The notes beneath the pieces were generated by a model. That model searched no databases, was not told the origin of the DNA, and was given only the letters and a program-made list of their open reading frames with translations. A stretch of DNA of 64,000 bases, taken from NCBI GenBank assembly GCA_020632995.1, contig JACKEN010000003.1, positions 248,001 to 312,000 on the forward strand, in the 5' to 3' direction. The DNA is from Deltaproteobacteria bacterium. Lineage in GTDB: Bacteria > Myxococcota > Kuafuiibacteriia > Kuafuiibacteriales > Kuafuiibacteriaceae. Below, in pieces: positions 8,938 through 17,558 of the stretch (positions are counted from its first letter, which is position 1; each line of letters starts with the position of its first letter). A program made the translations under genes and the position numbers.

Positions 8938-10569
8938 TCAAGGCCAGGGCGGGCCGCCGCCCTCGTCGTCGTTGCCCCACTCCGCCGGATCCTTGACCTC
9001 CCCGAACGCGATGGGGAGCGTGAGGTTGAGCTGGATGGCGTCCGGCGTGTCGATGTTCTGCCCGGCCAGGAACCGGCTCACCGAGATCGAGGCGATGATC
9101 GGGAGCGGGAACTCCCCCCGCGCGAACATCGGCAGGGTGTTGACGTTGAGCCCCACTCCGACCGCGAGCTGGCCGCGCACCGTGCGCCAGCCGTAGGCCG
9201 CCTTCTTGCGCTCCACCGTCTGGGAGAGCCCGGCCTTGAGGGCGTCGAGGCGGGCCTCTTCGGTGGTGATCTCTCCGCTGTCGACCAGCCGCTGCACCTC
9301 GGCCCGGACCTCGGCCTCGGTGGGGTAGGGCGCCGCGCCCTCGGGCCGGTCGTGGATGGCGTCGATGCGGTCGCGGAAGTGGTGCAGGAACGTGGTGAGG
9401 GCGCCGACCGAGAGCCACTCCAGGATCTGGAAGTTGATGTAGCCGTAGGCGTTGATGTTGTTGCCCAGCTTCCGCGAGGTCTCCACCACGTCGTAGCGGG
9501 TGACGATCGGCTGGATGGAGGCCTCGTCGATGCGCTTCAACAGATCGCGCTCCGAGATCTCGCCCCTGGCCAGCTGGTCCTCCAGCTCGTCCGAGAACGC
9601 CACGTTCTGGAGGCGCAGGCGCTCCTTGTCGGGGAGCTCGATCTCGAAGCCCACCGAGGTGCCGATGGTGACCCGGCCGAGCGGCAGGGTGGCGCCGACC
9701 AGGAACCCGGCGCTGCTGTTGCCATCGCCCAGCTTGAAGTCGATGAGCTTGTTGGGGTCGGCGGGCTTGCCGGTGCCGAGCACCGCGAAGGCCAGGGCGG
9801 CGAGCCGGACGTGCCGGCCCCGGAAGAACTGGTACTTGGCCCCGAGCGCGATGTCGCGGAACCCGCTCTTGGTTCGGGACGCGCGCCCATGGAAGATCCC
9901 GGCCGCGTCCGCCTCGAGGCGGTCGAAGAAGGGGTCGTAGCCCAGGCAGTCGCTGGTCAAGGCGCGTTGCAGATCGCCGGCCTGAAACTCGTAGCCGGGC
10001 ACGTGCGTGCCGAGCCTGTCGATGTCATCCAGGCCGAAGTTGAAGTCCCCGCCCGGGCACTGGATGGCGTTGGGGTCCTCGGCCACCTTCAGGTCCGAGA
10101 TCGGGTAGGCGTTGCCGTCCTCGTCGAGGCTTGGGTAGGTCAGGTACGCGTCCAGCTCGTAGCGCACCCACTGAAAGGGCACCAGGGCCGCCACCGTGAG
10201 CCGATCGGTGATCCCGTAGGCGGCGGTGAAGTTGATGCCAAAGGAGTTCTGGCTCCCCTTGAAGTTGGTGATGCCCAGCGAACCGCCCGCCACCAGCTCG
10301 ATCGCCCTCTTGCCGTCCTCGTTGCCCCCTAGCACCCGGCTCAGCTCCAGGCCGTCCACGTCCTCGAGCACCGACTCCCGGCCGAACTGCCACCCGTTGC
10401 CGAAGCGCTGGAGCACCCCGGCGCCGTAGCCGTAGGAGGGGCTGAGTATGACGCCGCCCACGCCTCGGGGCAGGGTGTCGCCGTCGTAGAGCGACTGGGC
10501 CCAGGCGCCGTCGGGGGCGAAGAGCCCCAGCAAGCCGACCAACAGCGGTCGGATCGTACGTCCACGCAT
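8938..10569 (-). CDS. Outer-membrane beta-barrel protein, MetA-pathway/transporter-like
   Basis: 543 residues beginning with a signal peptide (RPLLVGLLGLFAPDGAWA, cleavage before QSLYDGD). The sequence alternates amphipathic strands such as SFGINFTAAYGITDRLTVAALVPFQWVRYEL, DIALGAKYQFFRGRHVRLAALAFAVLGTG and SSAGFLVGATLPLGRVTIGTSVGFEIEL, the pattern of the Phenol_MetA_deg-type outer-membrane proteins. An internal segment of about 70 residues (EDQLARGEISERDLLKRIDEASIQP and the PTEAEVRAEVQRLVDSGEITTEEARL block) is helical and unlike a barrel strand, perhaps a periplasmic or surface loop. Function is unknown. The gene is divergent from the pseudokinase gene across 74 bp. Confidence 0.7.
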   Translation of the reverse strand: MRGRTIRPLLVGLLGLFAPDGAWAQSLYDGDTLPRGVGGVILSPSYGYGAGVLQRFGNGWQFGRESVLEDVDGLELSRVLGGNEDGKRAIELVAGGSLGITNFKGSQNSFGINFTAAYGITDRLTVAALVPFQWVRYELDAYLTYPSLDEDGNAYPISDLKVAEDPNAIQCPGGDFNFGLDDIDRLGTHVPGYEFQAGDLQRALTSDCLGYDPFFDRLEADAAGIFHGRASRTKSGFRDIALGAKYQFFRGRHVRLAALAFAVLGTGKPADPNKLIDFKLGDGNSSAGFLVGATLPLGRVTIGTSVGFEIELPDKERLRLQNVAFSDELEDQLARGEISERDLLKRIDEASIQPIVTRYDVVETSRKLGNNINAYGYINFQILEWLSVGALTTFLHHFRDRIDAIHDRPEGAAPYPTEAEVRAEVQRLVDSGEITTEEARLDALKAGLSQTVERKKAAYGWRTVRGQLAVGVGLNVNTLPMFARGEFPLPIIASISVSRFLAGQNIDTPDAIQLNLTLPIAFGEVKDPAEWGNDDEGGGPPWP

Positions 10570-10629
10570 GACAGTGGGGCGGGACTGAAACAGGTTCCCG
10601 CCGTTCGCGCAACGGCACCCCGACCAGCG

Positions 10630-10643
10630 TATGATCGTATCGG
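10630..10643 (+). promoter_or_regulatory. -10 hexamer next to the pseudokinase start (leaderless)
   Basis: TATGAT at 10630-10635 is a near-consensus -10 and lies eight bases before the ATG at 10644. No ribosome binding site fits in the gap. The -35 region (GCAACG) is weak. Confidence 0.5.
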
Positions 10644-11435
10644 ATGGCCGGTGAGACCAGCTGGGATCCGCGACGCGACGCGTTGGAGCGCTCCTTCACC
10701 CAGCGTCGAGTGGTGGGGCCCTACCGGCTCGGCGACCAGATCCGCGTGTCCCGGCTGGGCGCGGTGTGGCTGGCGCTGAGCGCGGACGATGAGCGGGTGC
10801 TGGAGCTGGAGCACTACGCGGACCTCGAAGGACAGGTTGCGGCGGACACCGAGGGGCTCCTCATGCAGGGCCTGGGGATGTGCGCCGACCTTCGCCATCG
10901 CCACCTCGCCGAGGTGGTGGGGGTCGGGCTCCTCGACGGTGCGCCCTACGCGGTGCGGGTCCACCGCCCCGGGTGCCTGCTGTCCGAGGTGCTCGAGGAC
11001 GGCCCCCTCTCCGAAGATCTGGCGGCCGGGGTCATCTACGCGATGGCCGAGGCCCTCGAGCACCTGCACGGCGCCGGCCCGTTCCTCGGGGCCTGCGCCC
11101 ACGGGGCGCCGGACCGGGACGAGGTCCTGCTCGGCTACGACGGCGCGATCCTGCTCCTCGGAGTGGGGCTGGCCACCGCGCGCGGTCAGGACGACGAGGC
11201 GCTGGCCCGCGACTTCGAGGGCCTCAAGGCGCTGGCCCTCGCGACCCAGGCGTCGACGGTGGTCGAGGAGGTCCTCGGGGCGGTCGACGTGGCGGACGCG
11301 AAAGGCCGCTTGCGCCGCCGCTTTCGCGAGGCGTGCGGTCTTCGGGCCATGGCGGTGGCAGGGATGATGCGCGGGCGCTACGCCGAGCGCATCGCGGCGG
11401 AGCGGTCGGCCCTTGGGCTGCCTACGCTCCACTGA
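10644..11435 (+). CDS. Kinase-fold pseudokinase
   Basis: 263 residues laid out like a bacterial Hanks-type Ser/Thr kinase but lacking every catalytic residue. The nucleotide-loop region reads YRLGDQIRVSRLGAVWLA, aligning with Y-x-[IL]-x5-G-x-G-x2-G-x-V-[YW] but without the first glycines. Strand beta-3 reads DERVLELEHYAD with no A-x-K lysine. AMAEALEHLHGAG matches helix E, yet the catalytic loop is LGACAHGAPDRDEVLLGYDG with no HRDxKPxN, and DFG is replaced by LLLGVGLA. Loss of all sites with retained spacing points to a pseudokinase, probably a regulatory or scaffold protein. A true kinase gene lies 600 bp downstream on the same strand. No membrane segment is present. Confidence 0.65.
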   Translation: MAGETSWDPRRDALERSFTQRRVVGPYRLGDQIRVSRLGAVWLALSADDERVLELEHYADLEGQVAADTEGLLMQGLGMCADLRHRHLAEVVGVGLLDGAPYAVRVHRPGCLLSEVLEDGPLSEDLAAGVIYAMAEALEHLHGAGPFLGACAHGAPDRDEVLLGYDGAILLLGVGLATARGQDDEALARDFEGLKALALATQASTVVEEVLGAVDVADAKGRLRRRFREACGLRAMAVAGMMRGRYAERIAAERSALGLPTLH

Positions 11436-11448
11436 GTAGAGCGGCGCT

Positions 11449-11640
11449 CTACGGCCTTATGTGCCCGTCCGGCTCGTCGCCGCGGCCACCTCGGCCGCCG
11501 CCGACCAGCAGCACCACGGTGACACCTGCTGCGATGAACAGCCCGCTGATGATCAGCAGGACGGGGCCCTGGAGCTGCTCACCGATCAACCCCAGCGTGA
11601 GCCCCAAGAGCATGAGCACGACACCCACGATGTAGCCCAT
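11449..11640 (-). CDS. Small two-helix membrane protein
   Basis: 63 residues: two hydrophobic helices (YIVGVVLMLLGLTLGLIG and GPVLLIISGLFIAAGVTVVLLVG) followed by a short Arg/Gly/Asp-rich cytoplasmic tail. A strong Shine-Dalgarno (GGAGG) sits seven bases before the ATG, which is unusual for this window and supports a real gene. Gly/Leu content resembles small integral membrane proteins of unknown function (YtxH/DUF-type). Unrelated to known systems by position. Confidence 0.6.
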   Translation of the reverse strand: MGYIVGVVLMLLGLTLGLIGEQLQGPVLLIISGLFIAAGVTVVLLVGGGRGGRGDEPDGHIRP

Positions 11641-11767
11641 GAGAGACCTCCGTCCTCACAGGTAGGCAAGCCGCGGACCGGCCGCGATCATCGTGGTTTT
11701 CTCGACGGACGGGAGGTTCTGGTAACGGCCCCGCGGTGGCTCGGGGCCGTCCAGTCGGATCGGTGAG

Positions 11768-11947
11768 TCAGCGGCGGAACCAGGGGATGCGGTTGCTGGC
11801 GTTGCCGCCCTGGTTGGACTGGCTCTGCGACTCACGGCACTTGCAGCGATCGGCCGGCCGGACGTCGCCGAGGACCATCTCGACGTGGGCGCCGCAGCCG
11901 GAATAGGTGGGCTTCTTGCAGGTGGAGCAGGTGATGCGGGTGCACAT
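11768..11947 (-). CDS. Conserved Cys-rich mini-protein (CxxC, putative zinc binding)
   Basis: 59 residues. I chose the ATG at 11947 because AGAGGAGA precedes it by eight bases; the longer frame adds an acidic leader. The core MCTRITCSTCKKPTYSGCGAHVE has Cys at 2, 7, 10 and 18, with two more in RCKCRE. Small proteins with a C-x-x-I-T-C-x-x-C-x-K-P-T-[WY]-x-G-C-G-x-H-[IV]-E core are widespread in bacteria, fungi and plants, to my knowledge without an assigned function. Zinc coordination is inferred from the Cys pattern. The C-terminal tail (SQSQSNQGGNASNRIPWFRR) is low-complexity and probably flexible. Confidence 0.7.
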   Translation of the reverse strand: MCTRITCSTCKKPTYSGCGAHVEMVLGDVRPADRCKCRESQSQSNQGGNASNRIPWFRR

Positions 11948-12049
11948 TGGCGGAATCTCCTCTTTGGCTTCGGGGAACGCGGTCTCCTCCAAGTAGAGCC
12001 AGGCTCATGAGAAAGGATGCACGGCGCTTTTCTTACCCGCGTGTTTGCG

Positions 12050-12062
12050 TATGCTCTCGGCG
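12050..12062 (+). promoter_or_regulatory. -10 hexamer adjoining the kinase start (leaderless)
   Basis: TATGCT at 12050-12055 is separated by seven bases from the ATG at 12063. The identical hexamer stands eight bases before the ATG of the Uma2 gene at 20158. No ribosome binding site is visible. This placement argues for 12063 over the in-frame TTG at 12045 and ATG at 12051, which would lie upstream of the transcript start. Confidence 0.5.
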
Positions 12063-13199
12063 ATGCCGCGCGCGACCCCTGGCACCGCAAGAGGCCAGAA
12101 TGCCTGGGGATCCGATGACTGGCCGGAGGTGCCTGGCTACCGGATAGAGCACCTGCTGGGGCACGGTGGCACCAGCGCGGTGTACCGCGCGGTGCAGGAG
12201 GCCACCGGCGCCGAGGTCGCGCTCAAGGTGCTTACCCTCAACCAGGCCGATCGCGTCGGGGCCGCCCTCGCGCGGCTCGAGCGCGAGGCGATCATCGGCA
12301 AGCGCCTCGTGCACCCCGACATCGTGCCGGTCCTCGACTTCGGCCAGGGCGGCCGGATGGCGTGGATCGCGATGGAGCTGCTCGACGGGTTCGAGCTGAC
12401 CCACGCCCTCTCCGACCCCAGCTTCCTCCTCAAGGACCGGCTCAACGTCGTGCTCCGGGTCGCCGCGGCCCTGCAGTTCGCCCACGAGCACGGGGTCGTG
12501 CACCGGGACATCAAGCCCTCCAACATCTTCATGACCCGGGACGGCGGGGTGCGCCTGCTCGACTTCGGCATCGCCCACGTGAAGGTCGACCTGCGCCTCA
12601 CCAGCTCCGGGATCATCGTGGGCACCCCGCGCTACATGGCGCCCGAGCAGGTCACGGGGGAGGACATCGACCCCCGCACCGACGTCTTCTCCCTCGGCGT
12701 CGTGCTCTACCAGGCGCTGTGCGGGGCGCTCCCCTGGGACGCGGACAGCATCCCCAAGCTGATCATCGAGGTGGCGACGAAGCCGCCCCGGCCCCTGCAG
12801 GAAGCCTTGCAGCCCGGCGCCTACGGCCTCGACGAGTCCGCGCGCGCGCGCCTGGCCGAGCTCGTGCACACCGCGCTCGCCACCGACCCCGCCGATCGCT
12901 ACCCCACCATGCAGGCGTTCATCGATCAGCTCGAGGCCTTCGCGGAGGTGCGGCTCTCGGGCGCCACCCCCGGCGCCCCGCCCGCCCCGTGGAGCCAGCG
13001 CCGCGTGGACTGGGCCCTCGCCCGCGCCGCCCGGCTGCAGGCGGAGGCGGCGGTGGCGGGGGAGGGTGGCGCCCAGGAGCGCCCCGCCGCCACCCTCGAT
13101 CAGACCCTCTCCACCCGGCCAGAGGGGCTGTGGCTGGCCCTTGTAGCGCTGTTCGTCGTCGGCCTCGGCGTAGCCGTCTGGCTGACCCTCGGAGGTTGA
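12063..13199 (+). CDS. Membrane-anchored Ser/Thr protein kinase
   Basis: About 378 residues. All Hanks-kinase motifs are intact: glycine loop GHGGTSAVYRA, VALKVL lysine, HRDIKPSNIF catalytic loop, DFGIAHV magnesium loop, and GTPRYMAPEQ activation segment. The kinase domain covers about residues 25-290. After a short Pro-rich linker and an Ala/Glu-rich helix the protein ends with one membrane helix (LWLALVALFVVGLGVAVWLTL) and almost no extracytoplasmic tail, so it has no sensor domain of its own. The cyclase gene starts on the next base after its stop, and that gene has its own Shine-Dalgarno in the kinase C-terminus, so the pair is one operon. Confidence 0.9.
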   Translation: MPRATPGTARGQNAWGSDDWPEVPGYRIEHLLGHGGTSAVYRAVQEATGAEVALKVLTLNQADRVGAALARLEREAIIGKRLVHPDIVPVLDFGQGGRMAWIAMELLDGFELTHALSDPSFLLKDRLNVVLRVAAALQFAHEHGVVHRDIKPSNIFMTRDGGVRLLDFGIAHVKVDLRLTSSGIIVGTPRYMAPEQVTGEDIDPRTDVFSLGVVLYQALCGALPWDADSIPKLIIEVATKPPRPLQEALQPGAYGLDESARARLAELVHTALATDPADRYPTMQAFIDQLEAFAEVRLSGATPGAPPAPWSQRRVDWALARAARLQAEAAVAGEGGAQERPAATLDQTLSTRPEGLWLALVALFVVGLGVAVWLTLGG

Positions 13200-14837
13200 A
13201 TGCGCACCCACCTGTTGCAGCGCGCGGTGCTGAGCCACCTCCTCGTGGCGGTCCCCCCCGCCCTGATCCTGGGCTTGCTCGTGGTGGACATCAACGAGCG
13301 GAACCTCCGCGAGGACGCCCAGCAGCTCCACCTCTCGGTGGCGGGGCGCCTGCGGGACGCGGTGGAGGCCGAGGTCCGGCTCCAGCAAGCCATCCTGCGG
13401 CATGGGGAGCGCCTGCTCTCCGCCCCGACCGGGACGTTGGAAGAGAAGAAGGCCCTCCTGCGGGCCCTGGTGGCGGCGGGGCAGCTCCCGTGGATCGCGA
13501 TCTACGCCCCCGACGGTCGCCTGGACTCGGTGGTGCGACCGACCGAGGGCGCGCCGCCCCCGCCCGAGCTGGCGGAGGCGGTGCGGGTGGCGGCCCGAAC
13601 CAAGGGCTTCGGGGTGGGGGCGCCCACCTTCGAGGGCGGCACCGCCCACGTGGCGATGGCGGTGCCGCTCACGGTGGAGGACGAGGTCCGGGGCTACGTC
13701 GTCTCCAGCCTCGAGGTCGCGGCCCTCGAGCCCGAGGTGAAGAGCCTGCGCGCCTCCTTCCTCGGGCAGCAGGGCAAGTTGCAGATCGTGAGCGCGGGCG
13801 GGGTGCACCTCCTCGCCGCGGGCGGGCCCGCCGCGGGCAACCCGGTCGGGCGGGACGCCCCCTTCTTCGGGATGTCGGCCGACGAGGTCGGGGCCCTCGC
13901 GGCGGCCGAGACCGGCGTCAGCACCGCATGGGTGGACCACGGGGGCGGGTCGTGGCTGGCCAGCCTGGTCTCCGCCCCCAGCCTGGGCTGGGTGGTGGGC
14001 TCGGCCCGACCCGAGTCGGTGGCGCTCGCCTCCATCGACGCGGTCCGGCGGCGCACCCTCCTGTTGGCGCTCATCGCCGGCCTCGCGGCGGGCCTGGTGG
14101 GGCTGTTGTTCGCCCGCGCGGTGGCGGGGCCGGTGCGGGCCCTGGCCCGGGCGGTGCGGGCCTCGGCCCAGGGCGGCTTCGGGGCGCGGGTCGAGGCCCA
14201 GGGCCCGGCGGAGCTGGAGGCGCTGGGCCTCGCCTTCAACGAGGCCCTCGCCAGCCTCGATCAGCACAAGCGGGAGCTCAGGCACCGCACCCAACTGCAG
14301 GTCAGGTTGTCACGCTACCTCGCGCCCTCCGCCCTGCACGAGCTCCTCTCGCAGGACAGCCTGCGGAGCGCGGACGCCAAGGAGGAGCTGGTGACGGTGC
14401 TCTACGTCGACCTGTCGGCGGGGAGCGACCTGTCGCGGGAGGTCGAGGAGGGGCGCCTGGTCGACCTCCTCGAGGACCTCTACGCCGAGGCCTGCGCGGC
14501 GATCGAGCAGCACGGCGGGCGGGTGGATCGCTACTCGGGGGACGCGGTGATCGGCCTCTTCCCGGCCTCCCTGGTGACGGATCCCCCGCGGGCCGGGCGG
14601 GCCGCGGCGGAGGATGTCCTGCGCCGGATGGCGGGCCTGAGGACCCGGTGGGCCGGGCAGGCGCTGCGGGTGTCTGTAGGTATGGTGTCCCAAACGGGAC
14701 ACATCGTCACCGCAGGGGACACCACCGAGCTCACCGTGCACGGGGCCCTGGTGGAGCAGGCTGCGGCGTTGCAGCATGGGGCACCCGCAGACAGCGTGGC
14801 CATGGACGAGGCGACCCGTCGCGCACTCTCGGGGTGA
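13200..14837 (+). CDS. Membrane sensor with HAMP and a degenerate class III cyclase domain
   Basis: 545 residues. A first membrane helix (LLVAVPPALILGLLVVDI) is followed by a periplasmic Cache-like sensor (about residues 32-275) and a second helix (LLLALIAGLAAGLVGLLFA). Then come HAMP (AGPVRALARAVRASAQGGF...), a short coiled coil with YLAPSALHELL, and a cyclase-homology domain (about 390-540). Both metal-binding aspartates are recognisable (LYVDLSAGSD and DRYSGDAVIGLF). The Lys that selects adenine in D-K-F-x-G-D is Arg, and the transition-state block G-D-x-V-N-x-A-x-R reads HGALVEQAAAL, lacking the Asn and Arg. It is probably weakly active or inactive and may act as a sensor partner of the kinase encoded just upstream. 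Confidence 0.75.
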   Translation: MRTHLLQRAVLSHLLVAVPPALILGLLVVDINERNLREDAQQLHLSVAGRLRDAVEAEVRLQQAILRHGERLLSAPTGTLEEKKALLRALVAAGQLPWIAIYAPDGRLDSVVRPTEGAPPPPELAEAVRVAARTKGFGVGAPTFEGGTAHVAMAVPLTVEDEVRGYVVSSLEVAALEPEVKSLRASFLGQQGKLQIVSAGGVHLLAAGGPAAGNPVGRDAPFFGMSADEVGALAAAETGVSTAWVDHGGGSWLASLVSAPSLGWVVGSARPESVALASIDAVRRRTLLLALIAGLAAGLVGLLFARAVAGPVRALARAVRASAQGGFGARVEAQGPAELEALGLAFNEALASLDQHKRELRHRTQLQVRLSRYLAPSALHELLSQDSLRSADAKEELVTVLYVDLSAGSDLSREVEEGRLVDLLEDLYAEACAAIEQHGGRVDRYSGDAVIGLFPASLVTDPPRAGRAAAEDVLRRMAGLRTRWAGQALRVSVGMVSQTGHIVTAGDTTELTVHGALVEQAAALQHGAPADSVAMDEATRRALSG

Positions 14838-14885
14838 CGTGGGGTAACTCTTCGAGTACACGCTAACACCCGAGGATTCCAAAGA

Positions 14886-17231
14886 ATGCGAAGAATCAGC
14901 CTCAGCCTCAGCCTCGCCGCACTCACCCTCCTGGGCGGCGCTCCGGCCGCGTTCGCACAGCAGTCGGTGACCCTCGACGGGCCTGCTGCGCAGCCGACCA
15001 AGAAGGAGGCCCCCGACGGGACGGTCCGCTTCCAGACCGGCTCCAGCCTCATCACCCCCGAGAGCGCGGCCGCCCTCGACCGGATCGCGGAGTTCATCCT
15101 GGGACAGGCGGCGGGCGACATCCTCGTGGTGGGCCACACCGACCGAAAGGGCAGCGAGCAGGCCAACCTGCGCCTGTCGCAGAGCCGCGCGAAGAAGGTG
15201 AAGACCGAGCTGTCGAAGCGCGGGGTGCCGGCGTGGCGCATCAAGGTGATGGGCGTGGGCTACGGCGAGCCCCTGTCGCGGGAAGAGACGAAGGCGGCCG
15301 ACGACCTCAACCGCCGGGTCGAGGTCTGGGTGGGCACCAAGGAGGCCATCGCCTGGATCAGCTACATCTACCGCCAGGTGCAGGCCCAGAAGCCGGCCGC
15401 CGACTGGGAGGGCGCGGAGCTGCAGATGCCGCTGCGCCGCCTGTTCCGGGTGCGGACGCTGGAGCGCTCGGCGGGCGAGGTGAGCTTCGGCGAGGGCCGC
15501 ACCCTCTTCCTCGGGCCCTCGGCCCTGGTGGTGATCTACGGCAAGGACGAGCGCAAGGACCCGAAGCCCCGCGCGGTCGCGGACATCACGGTGGAGCAGG
15601 GCTCCATCCTGGCCAGCCTGGGCCAGGCGCCGGTGCTCGCCGACACCAAGGACGCACGCTTCCGCATGAAGGCGGACTGGATCCGCGTCGACGCCAACGA
15701 GGCCAAGCAGCAGAGCACGGTGAGCGTCTACAAGGGCGAGACCACCGTCAACGCAGAGAACAAGACGGTGAAGGTCGAGGAGGGCTACGGCACCCGGGTG
15801 AAGCGGGGCCAGGCCCCCGAGGCGCCGACGCCGCTGCCCCCGGCCCCCCAGTGGGACGGCTCGGGCACCATCCTCGCTCAGGAGGGCCGCGGGGTGAACC
15901 TGTCGTGGCGGCCCGCGATCGCCCACGAGGGCGCGATGATCGAGCTGTCGGGGCCCGACGACCCGAACCTCAAGCGCCCGCGCGACACCCGCTTCGTCGA
16001 GGGGCGCAGCGCGGCGCTGGATGACGTGCCGGCCGGCGTCTACTGGGTGCGCGTCTCCTCGGTCGACGAGCGCGACATCGTCGGCCACCCCGGTGTGGCG
16101 CGGCGGCTGGTGATCCTGCCCCAGCCCCAAGCGGCCGAGGGTCAGCTCACGTGGTCCGAGGACCGGTGGCTCCTGGCCAAGCCGGGCAAGGTCCGCCTGC
16201 CCCAGGCGAGCGGCGTGAAGACAACCTGGCTTGACGAGGCCGGGCGCCCGCTCCCCGACGTGATCGAGGTCGGCCCCGGCGTGCGGCGCCTCGAGACCCG
16301 GCTCACCGACGACGCCGGGCGCGAGCTGGGCGCGGGCGTGGTGCTGGTCGAGGTCCGCCCGATGACCATGCGCCTGATCGAGGTCGAGAGCAGCAAGCCC
16401 ATGGGCGACCACGACGAGGTGACCTTCGTAGTGGAGGCCCGGGACGCGAAGGGGCAGCCCACCGACAAGCTCCACCTCGTGGCGGGCGAGCCCGACCCGC
16501 GCCTGTTGGAGACCACCGCGGATCCCACCTGGATGATGCCCCTGTCGTCCGACCGCTCCGGCGAGGGCGCGGTGTCGTCCATCGGCGAGGGCCGCTACCG
16601 CCTGACCCGGGTGCTGCCGAAGAGCCAGGGCTCCTCGGCCCGCTACGTGCTGGTCTACGACCCGGACCTCGACATCGGTCAACACATCCTGCTCCCGGTC
16701 ACCGGCCCCCTCACCCCGTCTCCCCTCCCCACCGGCGAGGAGCGCCTGCGCCTGGTCCACGGCCTGCACCTGGCCGTCACCGGCGGGGTCGAGCGTGCCC
16801 GGAGCGCCTGGCACCCCGGCGCGCGGGCCGAGATCGGCTGGACCATCGTGGCGCAGGATCGCTTGCGCCTCACCCTCGGGGTGGAGGCGGGCTACACCAA
16901 GGCCACCGTCCCCGCCGGCAAGGTGGACCTGTTCCCGGTCCTCGCCCGGGTCACCGTCGGCTTCCTGGTGGGCCCCGTGCGCCCGTACGTGGGCTTCGCG
17001 GGGGGTGTTCGGGTGGTCAGCGCGAAGCGCGACGATGGCGGTACGCCCGACCTCGAGACGCCGAAGGCGGCGGTGGAGGCGATCATGGGCATCGGCGGGT
17101 ACTACCGCGGCTTCGAGCTGTTCATCGAGGGTCGGTATGGCCCGACGCGGGTTGGGACCACTGAGGATCTGGGTACGGTGGGTGAGCCGGGGTTGTACGG
17201 CGGGTTGCGCTATTACTTCGAGCAGGGGTGA
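14886..17231 (+). CDS. OmpA-domain/FecR-domain/outer-membrane barrel fusion protein
   Basis: 781 residues. A signal peptide (SLSLAALTLLGGAPAAFA) is followed by an OmpA-type peptidoglycan-binding domain at about 45-150, with the expected RFQTGSSLITPESAAALDRIA start, VVGHTDRKGSEQANLRLSQSRAKKVK core and NRRVEVWV end. Next is a FecR-like domain at about 190-310 (VRTLERSAGEVSFGEGRTLFLGPSALVVI, TVEQGSILASLG, VSVYKGETTVNAENKTVKVEEGYGTRVKRG), as in FecR proteins that report on or bind cell-wall structures. A long beta-rich segment follows, and a C-terminal barrel-like part ends FELFIEGRYGPTRVG...GLYGGLRYYFEQ. Usually OmpA_C is C-terminal to the barrel; here the order is reversed. The role is probably outer-membrane to peptidoglycan anchoring. 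Confidence 0.8.
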   Translation: MRRISLSLSLAALTLLGGAPAAFAQQSVTLDGPAAQPTKKEAPDGTVRFQTGSSLITPESAAALDRIAEFILGQAAGDILVVGHTDRKGSEQANLRLSQSRAKKVKTELSKRGVPAWRIKVMGVGYGEPLSREETKAADDLNRRVEVWVGTKEAIAWISYIYRQVQAQKPAADWEGAELQMPLRRLFRVRTLERSAGEVSFGEGRTLFLGPSALVVIYGKDERKDPKPRAVADITVEQGSILASLGQAPVLADTKDARFRMKADWIRVDANEAKQQSTVSVYKGETTVNAENKTVKVEEGYGTRVKRGQAPEAPTPLPPAPQWDGSGTILAQEGRGVNLSWRPAIAHEGAMIELSGPDDPNLKRPRDTRFVEGRSAALDDVPAGVYWVRVSSVDERDIVGHPGVARRLVILPQPQAAEGQLTWSEDRWLLAKPGKVRLPQASGVKTTWLDEAGRPLPDVIEVGPGVRRLETRLTDDAGRELGAGVVLVEVRPMTMRLIEVESSKPMGDHDEVTFVVEARDAKGQPTDKLHLVAGEPDPRLLETTADPTWMMPLSSDRSGEGAVSSIGEGRYRLTRVLPKSQGSSARYVLVYDPDLDIGQHILLPVTGPLTPSPLPTGEERLRLVHGLHLAVTGGVERARSAWHPGARAEIGWTIVAQDRLRLTLGVEAGYTKATVPAGKVDLFPVLARVTVGFLVGPVRPYVGFAGGVRVVSAKRDDGGTPDLETPKAAVEAIMGIGGYYRGFELFIEGRYGPTRVGTTEDLGTVGEPGLYGGLRYYFEQG

Positions 17232-17558
17232 GTAGGGCGGGTCGGAGCTGAGTCGGGTGCGGCGAGGCGGAGGTGAGGTCGTAGCTCGGAGCTCGGCGGG
17301 GCGGAGGTGAGGCGGCGCTTCGCTTCCGGGCCCGAGGCCTTCCCTCTCCGGGGGACCGGCGGGGACGGGCGTTTTGGCTTCGTTTGGCGGCGGCTCCGCC
17401 TTCTTGGGGGCCCCGGGTTCTTGCGCTTCGATCGACCTTGGTAGTGCCCCAAAGTCCCCCTCCGTGGGAAGGCCTCGTGCCCTCACGCTCCGCTTGCGCA
17501 TCACTTCGGTCGCTCGGATCCAGAGATGGCGTTCGCGGGGCTTGGCTGCGGTGTCGAA
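17232..17558. other. 327 bp spacer between the OmpA-fusion gene and the tRNA-like RNA array
   Basis: No convincing gene. It contains a 13 bp direct repeat GGCGGAGGTGAGG (17266-17278 and 17300-17312) and the perfect palindrome GGCGGCTCCGCC near 17389-17400. Short frames run through it on both strands but lack a start context and look like read-through from neighbours. It is the 3' flank of the Ro60-side RNA array and could hold its terminator, but I see no stem followed by a T tract on the minus strand. Confidence 0.4.
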
